Positions 8,948 through 16,554 of a DNA stretch of 43,981 nucleotides are shown one piece after another. The position numbers and the translations under genes were made by a program. This DNA is from Prolixibacteraceae bacterium (GTDB lineage Bacteria; Bacteroidota; Bacteroidia; Bacteroidales; Prolixibacteraceae), in contig JAQICD010000233.1 in assembly GCA_027858715.1 (NCBI GenBank), forward strand, positions 1 to 43,981. Reading direction: 5' to 3'. The notes beneath the pieces are model-generated. The model saw only the letters and a program-made list of their open reading frames with translations. It had not been told where the DNA came from and did not search any database. Within the stretch, counting starts at the first letter, position 1. The number at the start of each line of letters is the position of its first letter.

Positions 8948-9535
8948 TTATTTTTGCTCGTATGCTTCAATTTCATCTTTCATGTTTACCAGGTAGTCGA
9001 TATCATCGTAACCATTTAGCAAACAGGTTTTCTTGTAAGGATTGATTTCGAATTCAATAGAATTACCGGTTGTGTCGTTGGTGAAAGTTTGATTTTCGAG
9101 GGTTACCGTAAATTTTGCCTTGTTATCATTTTCAATCGACTCTAAAATTTCTTCCAGGAATTCGGGCGTTACCTGAACCGGAAGAAGACCGTTATTTAAA
9201 GCATTTCCTTTAAAAATATCGGCAAAAAAGCTTGATACAACAACTTTAAAGCCGCCATCGTAAATTGCCCATGCAGCATGTTCACGACTTGAACCGCTAC
9301 CGAAATTCTTTCCGGCGACAAGAATTGAACCTGAATATTCGGGTTTATTCATTACAAACTCAGGGTTTGGTGTTTCACCATCGAGATAACGCCAGTCGCG
9401 GAATAAATTATCGCCAAAGCCTTTGCGTTCAACGGCCTTTAAAAAACGGGCAGGTATTATCTGGTCGGTATCTACATTTTCTATTGGCAGGGGCACTGCC
9501 GACGATGTTATTTTTATGAATTTATCTATAGCCAT
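8948..9535 (-). CDS. leuD: 3-isopropylmalate dehydratase small subunit
   Basis: 195 residues. It is the small subunit of the aconitase-family enzyme that isomerises 2-isopropylmalate to 3-isopropylmalate. [13 protein letters not shown] near the N-terminus and [17 protein letters not shown] (about 75-91) are the signature swivel-domain blocks that bind the substrate carboxylate. Length fits the bacterial LeuD family. It is separated from leuC by 189 bp containing a large inverted repeat, which is unusual because leuC and leuD are often nearly contiguous. Confidence 0.97.
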   Translation of the reverse strand: MAIDKFIKITSSAVPLPIENVDTDQIIPARFLKAVERKGFGDNLFRDWRYLDGETPNPEFVMNKPEYSGSILVAGKNFGSGSSREHAAWAIYDGGFKVVVSSFFADIFKGNALNNGLLPVQVTPEFLEEILESIENDNKAKFTVTLENQTFTNDTTGNSIEFEINPYKKTCLLNGYDDIDYLVNMKDEIEAYEQK

Positions 9536-9549
9536 AATAATAAAGTTAG

Positions 9550-9607
9550 CCTCCCCCTAAGTCCTCCTATGGAGGGATGTTTTCCCGCGATGCGGGAGTT
9601 GGGGAGG
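9550..9607. repeat. Cloverleaf-like inverted-repeat element between leuC and leuD
   Basis: An outer stem CCTCCCC (9550-9556) with GGGGAGG (9601-9607) encloses two hairpins: CCTCC/GGAGG (9563-9567 with 9571-9575) and TCCCGC/GCGGGA (9583-9588 with 9592-9597). GC content is far above the flanks. It looks like a mobile REP/MITE-type intergenic element of Bacteroidota and should fold in the leuCD transcript. Confidence 0.8.
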
Positions 9608-9613
9608 GATTTG

Positions 9614-9712
9614 TTATTTTTTAAAATATTTCAAACTTGCGCTCATTGTTTCTCCCTTTGGTAGAGCATGCTCCGATTGCCGGAGACTATGTGACGCCTT
9701 TATTTCTTCCAT
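9614..9712 (-). CDS. Possible 32-residue small ORF between leuC and leuD
   Basis: An ATG at 9712 opens a 32-codon frame (MEEIKASHSLRQ... ending SLKYFKK, TAA at 9614-9616), starting 12 bp after leuC and ending just before the inverted-repeat element. I do not recognise it. It could be a real small protein, part of the repeat element, or a chance frame. Its sequence is basic and soluble, without a signal peptide. Confidence 0.25.
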   Translation of the reverse strand: MEEIKASHSLRQSEHALPKGETMSASLKYFKK

Positions 9713-9724
9713 TCCACAGGGGCT

Positions 9725-11113
9725 TTAGGGCAGACTTACTTTTCCTTCTAAAGCACATGCTGCTGCTACCAGCGGGCTGGCAAGTAGTGTACGTGATTTT
9801 GGCCCTTGGCGTCCTTCGAAGTTTCGGTTTGTTGTTGAAACTGAATATTTTCCGGCAGGAACTTTATCGGGGTTCATAGCCAAGCATGCTGAACATCCGG
9901 GCTGACGGAGTTCGAAACCTGCGTCCTCAAGTATTTCAACCAATCCTTCTTCGCGAATTTGTTTTTCAACAGCTACCGAACCGGGTACCAACCAAGCCAC
10001 TACATCTTCAGCTTTCTTTTTACCTTTAACATAGTTGGTAAAAGTGCGAAAGTCTTCAATACGTCCGTTGGTGCAGCTTCCAAGGAAAACAAAATCAATC
10101 GGCTTGCCTAAAATCGGTTCTCCTTCGTTAAAGCCCATATATTCAAGTGATTTCTGGAAACTTTTTTTGTCGTTTCCGGTGAGCCCATCACTGGTTGGAA
10201 TGTTTTCCGATATTTTGATTCCCATGCCGGGATTTGTTCCGTAGGTAATCATAGGTTCAATGTCGGCTGCATCGAAGTTATATTCGGTGTCAAAAACAGC
10301 ATCATCGTCGGTTTTTAGCGTTTTCCAATAGGCCAACGCTTTATCCCAGTCTTCGCCATTTGGTGCATACATGCGACCTTTCACATAATCGAAAGTTGTT
10401 TCGTCGGGAGCAATTAAGCCGCCCCGTGCACCACATTCGATACTCATGTTGCAAACAGTCATGCGGCCTTCCATTGTCAGACTACTGATTGCCGAACCGG
10501 CAAATTCAACGAAATGTCCGGTTCCACCGCTGGTTGATATTTTCGAAATAACGTATAATGCCACATCTTTAGCGGTTACACCGGGCTTGAGTTCTCCATC
10601 GACTGTAATACGCATCCTTTTGGGTTTTGGTTGCATAATGCATTGGCTGGCCAATACCATTTCAACTTCGCTGGTTCCAATGCCAAAAGCAACAGCACCA
10701 AAAGCGCCATGTGTCGATGTGTGGCTGTCGCCACATACGATGGTCATGCCAGGTTGGGTGAGCCCTTGTTCGGGCCCGATGATGTGTACTACACCGTGAC
10801 CTTCTGTTCCAAGTCCATGGAATGTAATGCCATGCTCTTCGCAGTTGGTTTTAAGCTTTTCAACCTGGTTGCGCGAAAGCTCATCTACAATTGAAAGATG
10901 CTGATTAGTGGTTGGTACGTTATGGTCGGGAGTTGCTGTTGTTTGGTCGGGACGTGCAACTTTAAGCCCGCGGTTTTTTAGTCCCAGAAAAGCAACGGGG
11001 CTGGTTACTTCGTGAATGAAATGACGGTCGATGTATAAAACACTTGGGCCACCTTCAACTTTTTTCACTACGTGTGCATCCCAAACTTTGTCGAATAATG
11101 TTTTTGCTTCCAT
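9725..11113 (-). CDS. leuC: 3-isopropylmalate dehydratase large subunit
   Basis: 462 residues from the chosen start. The frame is open further upstream (to 11146), but the family N-terminus [16 protein letters not shown] begins at the Met at 11113; the extra 11 residues have no family match. Aconitase-fold blocks are present: [30 protein letters not shown], and the 4Fe-4S cysteines in [11 protein letters not shown] and [12 protein letters not shown]. With LeuD it forms the isopropylmalate isomerase. The same heterodimer could hydrate and dehydrate citramalate if the neighbouring LeuA-like enzyme makes it. It lies 113 bp after leuA, and nothing is recognised in that gap. Confidence 0.97.
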   Translation of the reverse strand: MEAKTLFDKVWDAHVVKKVEGGPSVLYIDRHFIHEVTSPVAFLGLKNRGLKVARPDQTTATPDHNVPTTNQHLSIVDELSRNQVEKLKTNCEEHGITFHGLGTEGHGVVHIIGPEQGLTQPGMTIVCGDSHTSTHGAFGAVAFGIGTSEVEMVLASQCIMQPKPKRMRITVDGELKPGVTAKDVALYVISKISTSGGTGHFVEFAGSAISSLTMEGRMTVCNMSIECGARGGLIAPDETTFDYVKGRMYAPNGEDWDKALAYWKTLKTDDDAVFDTEYNFDAADIEPMITYGTNPGMGIKISENIPTSDGLTGNDKKSFQKSLEYMGFNEGEPILGKPIDFVFLGSCTNGRIEDFRTFTNYVKGKKKAEDVVAWLVPGSVAVEKQIREEGLVEILEDAGFELRQPGCSACLAMNPDKVPAGKYSVSTTNRNFEGRQGPKSRTLLASPLVAAACALEGKVSLP

Positions 11114-11226
11114 AAAAATTAATTTGAGTCGAAAAGCTTTTTGCAATCAGCTTTTTGCGACTATAATTGCTTTTGTTTTATTAATTGTCTTGGTATCGGA
11201 TTGTAACAGTTTCTATACTCAATTGT

Positions 11227-12735
11227 TTATTGATCAACAACTACAATTTTGTTAATAGCATCGAGATAGGCTTCAACCGAAGCTGTAATAATATCGGTAT
11301 GTGCCCCGAACCCGTGGAAATTGCGGGAGAGATGGCTGATCGTCATATGTACTTTACCGATATCGTCACTTCCTTTTGTAATTGCCTGTATCAGGAACTC
11401 CTCAACGGTAACCTGACGGGTGATGATTTGTTTAACTGCGTTAATGGCAGCATCAACCGGACCATTACCACTTGAGGTTGCAGCGAATTTTTCACCGGCA
11501 ATTACCAGGCGTACGCTGGCCATTGGTTCTAGTGACTGACCAGTTAAAACTTGCAGGTAGTCAAGCTTAATGCGGTCGTTATCGTGACGTACCTCACCAA
11601 CCAGCATCAAAAGATCATCTTCTTTGATGTCTTTTTTCTTGTCGGCCAGTTTCAGAAATTCGTGATATACCTCTTCCAGTTTATCTTTTTCGAGTACAAT
11701 GCCCAGGTTATGCAGATTGTGTTTCAAAGCTGCGCGGCCACTGCGTGCTGTAAGCAATATTGATGATTCGTTGATACCAACATCAGCCGGGTCGATAATT
11801 TCGTAATTTTCACGATTCTTCAATACGCCATCCTGATGAATTCCTGATGAGTGGGCAAATGCATTACGACCAACAATTGCTTTGTTGGGCTGAACGGGCA
11901 TATTCATAAGGCTCGAAACCAGTCGGCTAGTTTTATAAATATGCTTAGTGTTGATGTTGGTTGTTATGCCCATTTCCTTTTCACGGCTTTTAAATGTCAT
12001 TACTACTTCTTCCAACGAAGTGTTGCCGGCACGTTCTCCAATGCCGTTCATGGTAACTTCAACCTGACGTGCACCGTTAAGAATACCACTGACAGAGTTT
12101 GCGGTAGCCATTCCCAGATCGTTGTGGCAGTGTGTTGAAATGACTGCATTGTGCACACCTTTTACATTTTCCATTAGGAATTTAATTTTCTCGCCAAATT
12201 CGTGTGGCAAGGTGTAGCCAGTTGTGTCCGGAATATTTACGACTGTGGCACCGGCTTTTATAACGGCTTCAACAACTTTTGCCAGGTAAACATTGTCGGT
12301 GCGGCCTGCATCTTCCGCATAAAATTCTACGTCTTCAACGTACTTTTTTGCATATTTAACAGCGGCAACCGCACGTTCGATTATTTCGTCTTGGTTCGAA
12401 TTGAGTTTGTATTTAATGTGGTATGGCGATGTACCAATGCCGGTATGTATTCTGCCTTTTTTAGCGTGTTTTAGGGCATCGGCAGCTACATCGATATCTT
12501 TTTCAACTGCACGCGTTAAAGCGCAAATGGTTGGCCAGGTAACGGCCTTCGATATTTCGACCACCGAGTTGAAGTCGCCGGGGCTCGATATCGGGAATCC
12601 GGCTTCGATTACGTCAACGCCGAGTTCTTCGAGTGCTTTGGCTACTTCAATTTTTTCAATTGTGTTTAACTGGCACCCGGGAACTTGTTCCCCGTCGCGT
12701 AATGTCGTGTCGAAAATGTACAACCTGTCGCTCAT
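11227..12735 (-). CDS. leuA: 2-isopropylmalate synthase
   Basis: 502 residues. It condenses 2-oxoisovalerate and acetyl-CoA, the committed step of leucine synthesis. [16 protein letters not shown] (9-24) opens the barrel, [15 protein letters not shown] carries the metal-binding His pair, and [18 protein letters not shown] follows. The C-terminal LeuA dimer/regulatory domain (about 370-502) includes [16 protein letters not shown], which binds leucine for feedback inhibition in the family. It is the first structural gene of the operon, 48 bp after an intrinsic terminator that belongs to the leader attenuator, so its expression is probably set by both attenuation and feedback inhibition. Confidence 0.97.
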   Translation of the reverse strand: MSDRLYIFDTTLRDGEQVPGCQLNTIEKIEVAKALEELGVDVIEAGFPISSPGDFNSVVEISKAVTWPTICALTRAVEKDIDVAADALKHAKKGRIHTGIGTSPYHIKYKLNSNQDEIIERAVAAVKYAKKYVEDVEFYAEDAGRTDNVYLAKVVEAVIKAGATVVNIPDTTGYTLPHEFGEKIKFLMENVKGVHNAVISTHCHNDLGMATANSVSGILNGARQVEVTMNGIGERAGNTSLEEVVMTFKSREKEMGITTNINTKHIYKTSRLVSSLMNMPVQPNKAIVGRNAFAHSSGIHQDGVLKNRENYEIIDPADVGINESSILLTARSGRAALKHNLHNLGIVLEKDKLEEVYHEFLKLADKKKDIKEDDLLMLVGEVRHDNDRIKLDYLQVLTGQSLEPMASVRLVIAGEKFAATSSGNGPVDAAINAVKQIITRQVTVEEFLIQAITKGSDDIGKVHMTISHLSRNFHGFGAHTDIITASVEAYLDAINKIVVVDQ

Positions 12736-12783
12736 GGTTTTTTGTTTTTATGCCGATACCGGCTTGTTTAACTTTTTAATTAA

Positions 12784-12815
12784 TAAAAAAGCCACTCTCG
12801 TTATCTGAGAATGGC
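12784..12815 (-). terminator. Attenuator terminator (segments 3:4) before leuA
   Basis: On the minus strand GCCATTCTC (12815-12807) pairs with GAGAGTGGC (12799-12791): nine pairs with one U.G wobble and a 7-base loop, followed by seven T's (12790-12784). It lies between the leader peptide and leuA, where a terminator makes sense only if it is conditional. Confidence 0.88.
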
Positions 12816-12907
12816 CTTACAATTTTTTTGTTATTTTTTGCATGTGCATACCACTCTCAGTTCAGCTTTCCTAGAATTAGAATACCGAGTAGGCTAATGA
12901 GTGATAT
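12791..12907 (-). promoter_or_regulatory. Ribosome-mediated transcription attenuator of the leucine operon
   Basis: Four pairing segments are visible on the minus strand. Segment 1, ATATCACTC (12907-12899), is exactly leader codons 7-9. Segment 2, CTGAGAGTGGTAT (12860-12848), overlaps the leader stop codon. Segment 3, CCATTCTCAG (12814-12805), is the 5' arm of the terminator. Segment 4, GAGAGTGGC (12799-12791), is its 3' arm. 1:2 can form nine pairs with one wobble. 2:3 (antiterminator) can form ten with one wobble. 3:4 is the terminator. A ribosome stalled on the Ile/Leu codons covers segment 1 and frees 2 to pair with 3. A ribosome reaching the stop covers 2 and lets 3:4 form. This is the classical trp/leu attenuation layout; the working model is inference from the sequence. 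Confidence 0.82.
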
Positions 12908-12925
12908 GATAATGCTGTTTCTCAT
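12857..12925 (-). CDS. Leucine/isoleucine-rich leader peptide of the leucine operon
   Basis: 22 codons from ATG at 12925-12923 to TGA at 12859-12857: MRNSIIISLISL then LGILILGKLN. Six residues are Ile and six Leu, with no Val. The Leu codons are CTC, CTA, CTC, CTA, CTA and CTG, with none of the TTA or TTG that appear common in the neighbouring genes. One Ile codon is ATA. The peptide is followed by mutually exclusive hairpins and an intrinsic terminator before leuA. The peptide itself probably has no function; its translation would sense charged tRNA-Leu and tRNA-Ile. The alternative is a small membrane peptide, but the RNA structures argue for a leader. Confidence 0.82.
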   Translation of the reverse strand: MRNSIIISLISLLGILILGKLN

Positions 12926-12946
12926 TGTTGATTTACTTATTTGCTG

Positions 12947-12954
12947 CAAATATG
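12947..12954 (-). promoter_or_regulatory. Probable -7 box of the leucine operon promoter
   Basis: CATATTTG on the minus strand differs from TAnnTTTG only at its first base and lies 21 bp before the leader ATG, giving a very short 5' leader. No convincing -33 TTG is present. Confidence 0.45.
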
Positions 12955-13026
12955 AAAATAATTATTTAAAATGAAAATAATTCGGCCTTTTAATTGATGA
13001 TTTCAAAGTAAAATTAAATTTTTTGT

Positions 13027-14487
13027 TTAAAACGGACATTCTCCTTCTTTGAAATAGACTTTAATTTTAATGGTATTTATGCCGTTTTCGTTTTCTGTTA
13101 TATCGTAATCAATATATTCGATTTCGTTGTTTTTGTACGATGCGTTTTCTATTACATCGCTTATATCTTCGGGGTTCGTTGGAAAGTCAAACGACATATC
13201 CTGCCCGGTAATAGTTGCTTCTATGTTGTAGGTTTTATCGGGTTTAAGGTAAAGCGTTGACACTCCTTCTGTGAAACTGAAACGGTTATAAACTCTTTCA
13301 ATACCTTTTTCGGAAAAAGTGCCACTAGCCGATGGGGCTATGCCTAAAAAGTTACCAGGACAATAAAAACTTATGGCCACGTTGAATGGGGTTAGCCCTG
13401 CTTTTGGGCTTACAGATACCGATATGGTTTCCTCGCAAATGTTGTTTGACAATGAATAGCTACTTTTGTTTATGATATATTGTTCGTCGCCAAAAACTTT
13501 TAATGTTAATCCATTATTGTCAGTCGGGTAATAAAAACTACCGGTATTTATATCCTGAGGCATTTGCGAAGCACTTATGAAACCATCTTTTACTATCTCT
13601 TTACCTGATAAAATCTGGTAGTAAAAGGAAGCCGTTCCATTTAGTTTGTTTTCATTACTTATTTCAACGTTTATTCCATTTATGCATTCAATATAATTAT
13701 TGTTGCTTGTGGTCATGTAGGCTTTAAATTGAAGCGCATTATCGGGGAGTTCTGATGCCTGATTGGTTAATTCGATAATTGAGTATTCTTCGTTAGCGTT
13801 AACCAGATAGCCTTCGATTCCCCACGATTCGAATGATTGTTCTGGTTCTGTTAACGATAAGATGCCGGACAATGGGTCGTTAATCCTGTATATTCGATAA
13901 TAGTTTTTGCCGTTTTGTATAACTTTTTTGCTCAGTACATCCCAATCGGGGTTCTCGTCATTGATTATTGTGTTGTTGTAACGTAACTCGAATGGAGCAT
14001 CCGACATTTCGTTGTCGTTTGTATTTATCATTCTTACAATAACATTGTGTTGACCTGTGCCTGTGTAGGTTAATTTTATCGGAAAAGCATCGTAACCGTA
14101 TTCGGTATCATCACAAAATAGTGTGAGTTGTAATGGTGATGATTTTGATGGTTCTCTGTTTGGGTCAATAAAAATTTCGGCTTTACCTGTTTTTGTAAGC
14201 GAATAAACACGGTGTGTGCCTCCGGCATCAACAATGTATTGCGCATCATTACCCGTAAATGCAAAAATAATTTCGTTGCTATCGACATAGGATCCTGTGT
14301 TTTCATCAATAAAATGTAAAATGAGTTTTGTATCGAAAACATATGGGTCGATGAGCAATAATGAAATATCTTCACCAGTATCTTTGTTTTTTATCGGATT
14401 TTCGAACATGTTGTCGCATCCGGAAATTAAAAATATTATTAGTACAGCGAAAATGTTTATATGTATTTTGTGTTTAATTTGTTTCAT
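13027..14487 (-). CDS. Large lipoprotein of unknown function
   Basis: 486 residues from the Met at 14487. This start places a clean lipoprotein signal (MKQIKHKIHINIFAVLIIFL, ISGC with Cys24) at the N-terminus; the 16 upstream residues in frame look non-coding. The mature protein is rich in beta-strand-like sequence with Asn/Asp and Tyr, suggesting repeated Ig-like or beta-sandwich domains, but I recognise no family. It follows the beta-barrel gene by 13 bp, so the two are co-transcribed and may work together at the outer membrane. It is probably anchored in the outer membrane. The 100 bp between it and the leucine promoter hold no clear terminator. Confidence 0.75.
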   Translation of the reverse strand: MKQIKHKIHINIFAVLIIFLISGCDNMFENPIKNKDTGEDISLLLIDPYVFDTKLILHFIDENTGSYVDSNEIIFAFTGNDAQYIVDAGGTHRVYSLTKTGKAEIFIDPNREPSKSSPLQLTLFCDDTEYGYDAFPIKLTYTGTGQHNVIVRMINTNDNEMSDAPFELRYNNTIINDENPDWDVLSKKVIQNGKNYYRIYRINDPLSGILSLTEPEQSFESWGIEGYLVNANEEYSIIELTNQASELPDNALQFKAYMTTSNNNYIECINGINVEISNENKLNGTASFYYQILSGKEIVKDGFISASQMPQDINTGSFYYPTDNNGLTLKVFGDEQYIINKSSYSLSNNICEETISVSVSPKAGLTPFNVAISFYCPGNFLGIAPSASGTFSEKGIERVYNRFSFTEGVSTLYLKPDKTYNIEATITGQDMSFDFPTNPEDISDVIENASYKNNEIEYIDYDITENENGINTIKIKVYFKEGECPF

Positions 14488-14500
14488 TGATATAGTATTA

Positions 14501-15160
14501 TTAGAATTCAATAATTTTGAAAGAAATACTACCACGAATAACAGGGTAAAGAACGTACTGGCTTATTTGCGATTCCATAAGTTTTTCGTGTTCGTGTGCC
14601 GGGTTCGATGTAGGGCCTGTTAACCCTGTCGATGATATTGTAATATCGGGTTTGCCATGATAAAAGGTGCCAATTTCGAAATCGAAACCCAGCAGTTTTG
14701 TGCCAATTGTTTTACCAAAGCCAATACCGATGTAAGGAGATATAGGCAGTCCGGGTTTTACTTCGAATTCGAAATTTCCGATTCTGTCGGCTGGTATTTC
14801 GAGTTCACCCAGAGGGTAGCTACTTGTTGCTTCGCCTTTAAAGGTTATGTTTGTGCGGTTGAATGCGGCTCCTGCTGTAACGTGTATCGACGGTAACAGG
14901 AAAAAGTCGTACAAGGCAGAGAAAGAGCCAAGTCTTATATTGGCATTACCGTCGTATGTAACATCCGATTGCTCAAAAGTAAATAAACGTCCGTAGGCGA
15001 AATAATCAAAACCTACCCGAGCCGACATGCGGTTGTGAAATTTATATACAATATCACTACCTATGCCCATATTTGAGTTTTTCAGCGATATTCCTATAGC
15101 TGATTCCTGCGCAAATGAGTTCAACGATAGTATTAGTAGTATAATTGTTATGAATTTCAT
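14501..15160 (-). CDS. Outer-membrane beta-barrel protein, function unknown
   Basis: 219 residues. A signal peptide (MKFITIILLILSLNSFAQ) is followed by alternating hydrophobic strands with glycine and aromatic residues (RVGFDYFAYGRLFTFEQ, SPYIGIGFGKTIG). The C-terminus ends in an aromatic residue (SISFKIIEF), the usual barrel-assembly signal. Length suggests an 8-stranded barrel of the OmpW/OmpA-like size class. It is first in a two-gene operon with the lipoprotein downstream. Its function cannot be read from the sequence. Confidence 0.75.
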   Translation of the reverse strand: MKFITIILLILSLNSFAQESAIGISLKNSNMGIGSDIVYKFHNRMSARVGFDYFAYGRLFTFEQSDVTYDGNANIRLGSFSALYDFFLLPSIHVTAGAAFNRTNITFKGEATSSYPLGELEIPADRIGNFEFEVKPGLPISPYIGIGFGKTIGTKLLGFDFEIGTFYHGKPDITISSTGLTGPTSNPAHEHEKLMESQISQYVLYPVIRGSISFKIIEF

Positions 15161-15275
15161 TCGTTGTTATTTAATTATTTGATTTCGTCAACTCATGGAA
15201 CTTGCATATAATCATCGGTGGTTGTGGTTCTCGTTCGAATCATGCTCGTTTCATTCGTTAATTTTTTTTACTATT

Positions 15276-15686
15276 TTAGCTGTAAATTGTGGCTACTATT
15301 CTGCGTGAGCCGCCATGGTTTCTGAATTCACATAGATAAATACCCTGCCATGTGCCCAGGTTTAAACGTTGATTTGTAATTGGAATGTTTAAGCTGACCC
15401 CAAATACCGATGATTTGATATGTGCCGGCATATCATCGCTTCCTTCGAGAATGTGTGTGTAAACAGGATCATTTTCAGGTATCAGTTTATTTGTGAAATT
15501 ATCGAGATCTGTTCTTACGTCTGGATCTGCATTTTCGTTTAATGTTAGCGCTGCTGAAGTGTGTTGTAATAATAGATTTACAATGCCGGTCTCAGGCAAG
15601 CTGCCTAACTCACGTAAAATTTCCGCTGTGATAAGATGAAAACCTCTTTTGTATTGTGGTATTTGTATGGTTTTTTGTTGTATCAT
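15276..15686 (-). CDS. YjbQ/UPF0047 family protein
   Basis: 136 residues from the Met at 15686, matching the usual length of about 138; the in-frame upstream Met would overlap the preceding gene. Family blocks: LLQHTSAALTLNENADPDVR, EGSDDMPAHIKSSVFG and LGTWQGIYLCEFRNHG. The family is small, trimeric and metal-binding, and is annotated as secondary thiamine-phosphate synthase from weak complementation in E. coli. Its physiological role is unsettled. It is 10 bp downstream of the gamma-carbonic-anhydrase gene, so the two form an operon. Confidence 0.92.
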   Translation of the reverse strand: MIQQKTIQIPQYKRGFHLITAEILRELGSLPETGIVNLLLQHTSAALTLNENADPDVRTDLDNFTNKLIPENDPVYTHILEGSDDMPAHIKSSVFGVSLNIPITNQRLNLGTWQGIYLCEFRNHGGSRRIVATIYS

Positions 15687-15696
15687 GCTTGTTCTC

Positions 15697-16209
15697 TTAT
15701 TTGTACCAACTGGCATACATGCTGTAGTTATTGGCTATTCGTTCAATATCGTCTTTAAGTAATTCGGGGCTAAGGTCTTTAATTTTTTTTGCAGGTGTTC
15801 CTGCAAAAACCGAGCCCGATTTAACAACTGTACCTTTAGTAACAACTGAACCTGCTGCAATAATGCTATTGCTTTCGATTACGGCATCGTCGAGAATAAC
15901 AGCATTCATTCCTATTAATACGTTGTCGTGTATAGTGCAGCCATGTATTATAGCTCCGTGAGCTACCGATACATTGTTGCCGATGTTGGTTGCTGATTTT
16001 TTGTAAGTGCAATGTACTACGGCATTGTCTTGGATGTTAACATTATCACCCAATTTAATGTAATGTACATCACCTCTAAGTACAGCATTAAACCAGATGC
16101 TGCATCCATCGCCTAGGGTAACATTGCCAATAAGAGTTGCAGTTTCGGCAAGGTAGCAATTCTCTCCAACTTGTGGTTTTATGTTATTAAGTGTTACTAT
16201 TAGAGCCAT
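15697..16209 (-). CDS. Gamma-class carbonic anhydrase-like hexapeptide-repeat protein (YrdA/PaaY family)
   Basis: 170 residues from the Met at 16209; the 31 upstream codons lack family sequence. The left-handed beta-helix is visible as repeated hexapeptides. The three zinc-ligand histidines are in place: His66 (NAVVH), His84 (VAH) and His89 (IIH). RGDVHYIKLGDNVNIQDN is the hallmark block. The family includes true carbonic anhydrases and proteins with no shown activity, so the reaction is uncertain. It is co-transcribed with yjbQ. Confidence 0.92.
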   Translation of the reverse strand: MALIVTLNNIKPQVGENCYLAETATLIGNVTLGDGCSIWFNAVLRGDVHYIKLGDNVNIQDNAVVHCTYKKSATNIGNNVSVAHGAIIHGCTIHDNVLIGMNAVILDDAVIESNSIIAAGSVVTKGTVVKSGSVFAGTPAKKIKDLSPELLKDDIERIANNYSMYASWYK

Positions 16210-16420
16210 AGCTAATTTTTTTCCGTTACTTGTTAACAAAGAAAGAGGATTTTTGCTTAAAGGGATAGTAAATTTCTTCGTATTTATCCAAAAAATAATC
16301 ATTATTAAAAGTAAACACTTGAATCTATGTAATAAATAATTCTTATTTTAAATATAATGAGTAGTGCTCGTTTCTTTAAAGTTAAAAATATGATTGTTTT
16401 CATTTTAGATATGCAATATT

Positions 16421-16451
16421 CTTGAAAATTCGACGATCTTGGTTATTTTTG
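16421..16451 (+). promoter_or_regulatory. Promoter of korAB
   Basis: CTTG (16421-16424) and TATTTTTG (16444-16451) are separated by 19 bp, a close match to the Bacteroidota TTTG/TAnnTTTG promoter. The transcript leader would be about 95 nt. The rest of the gap from 16210 is AT-rich, and I see nothing else in it. Confidence 0.65.
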
Positions 16452-16554
16452 TTTGCGCTAAAATCTAACAAATATCATTTTTTAAAAGTTTTTTGAATGC
16501 TGGTTTGTATTCAGAAAACGTTTCTAATACAACAAAACCAACATTTTATATACC

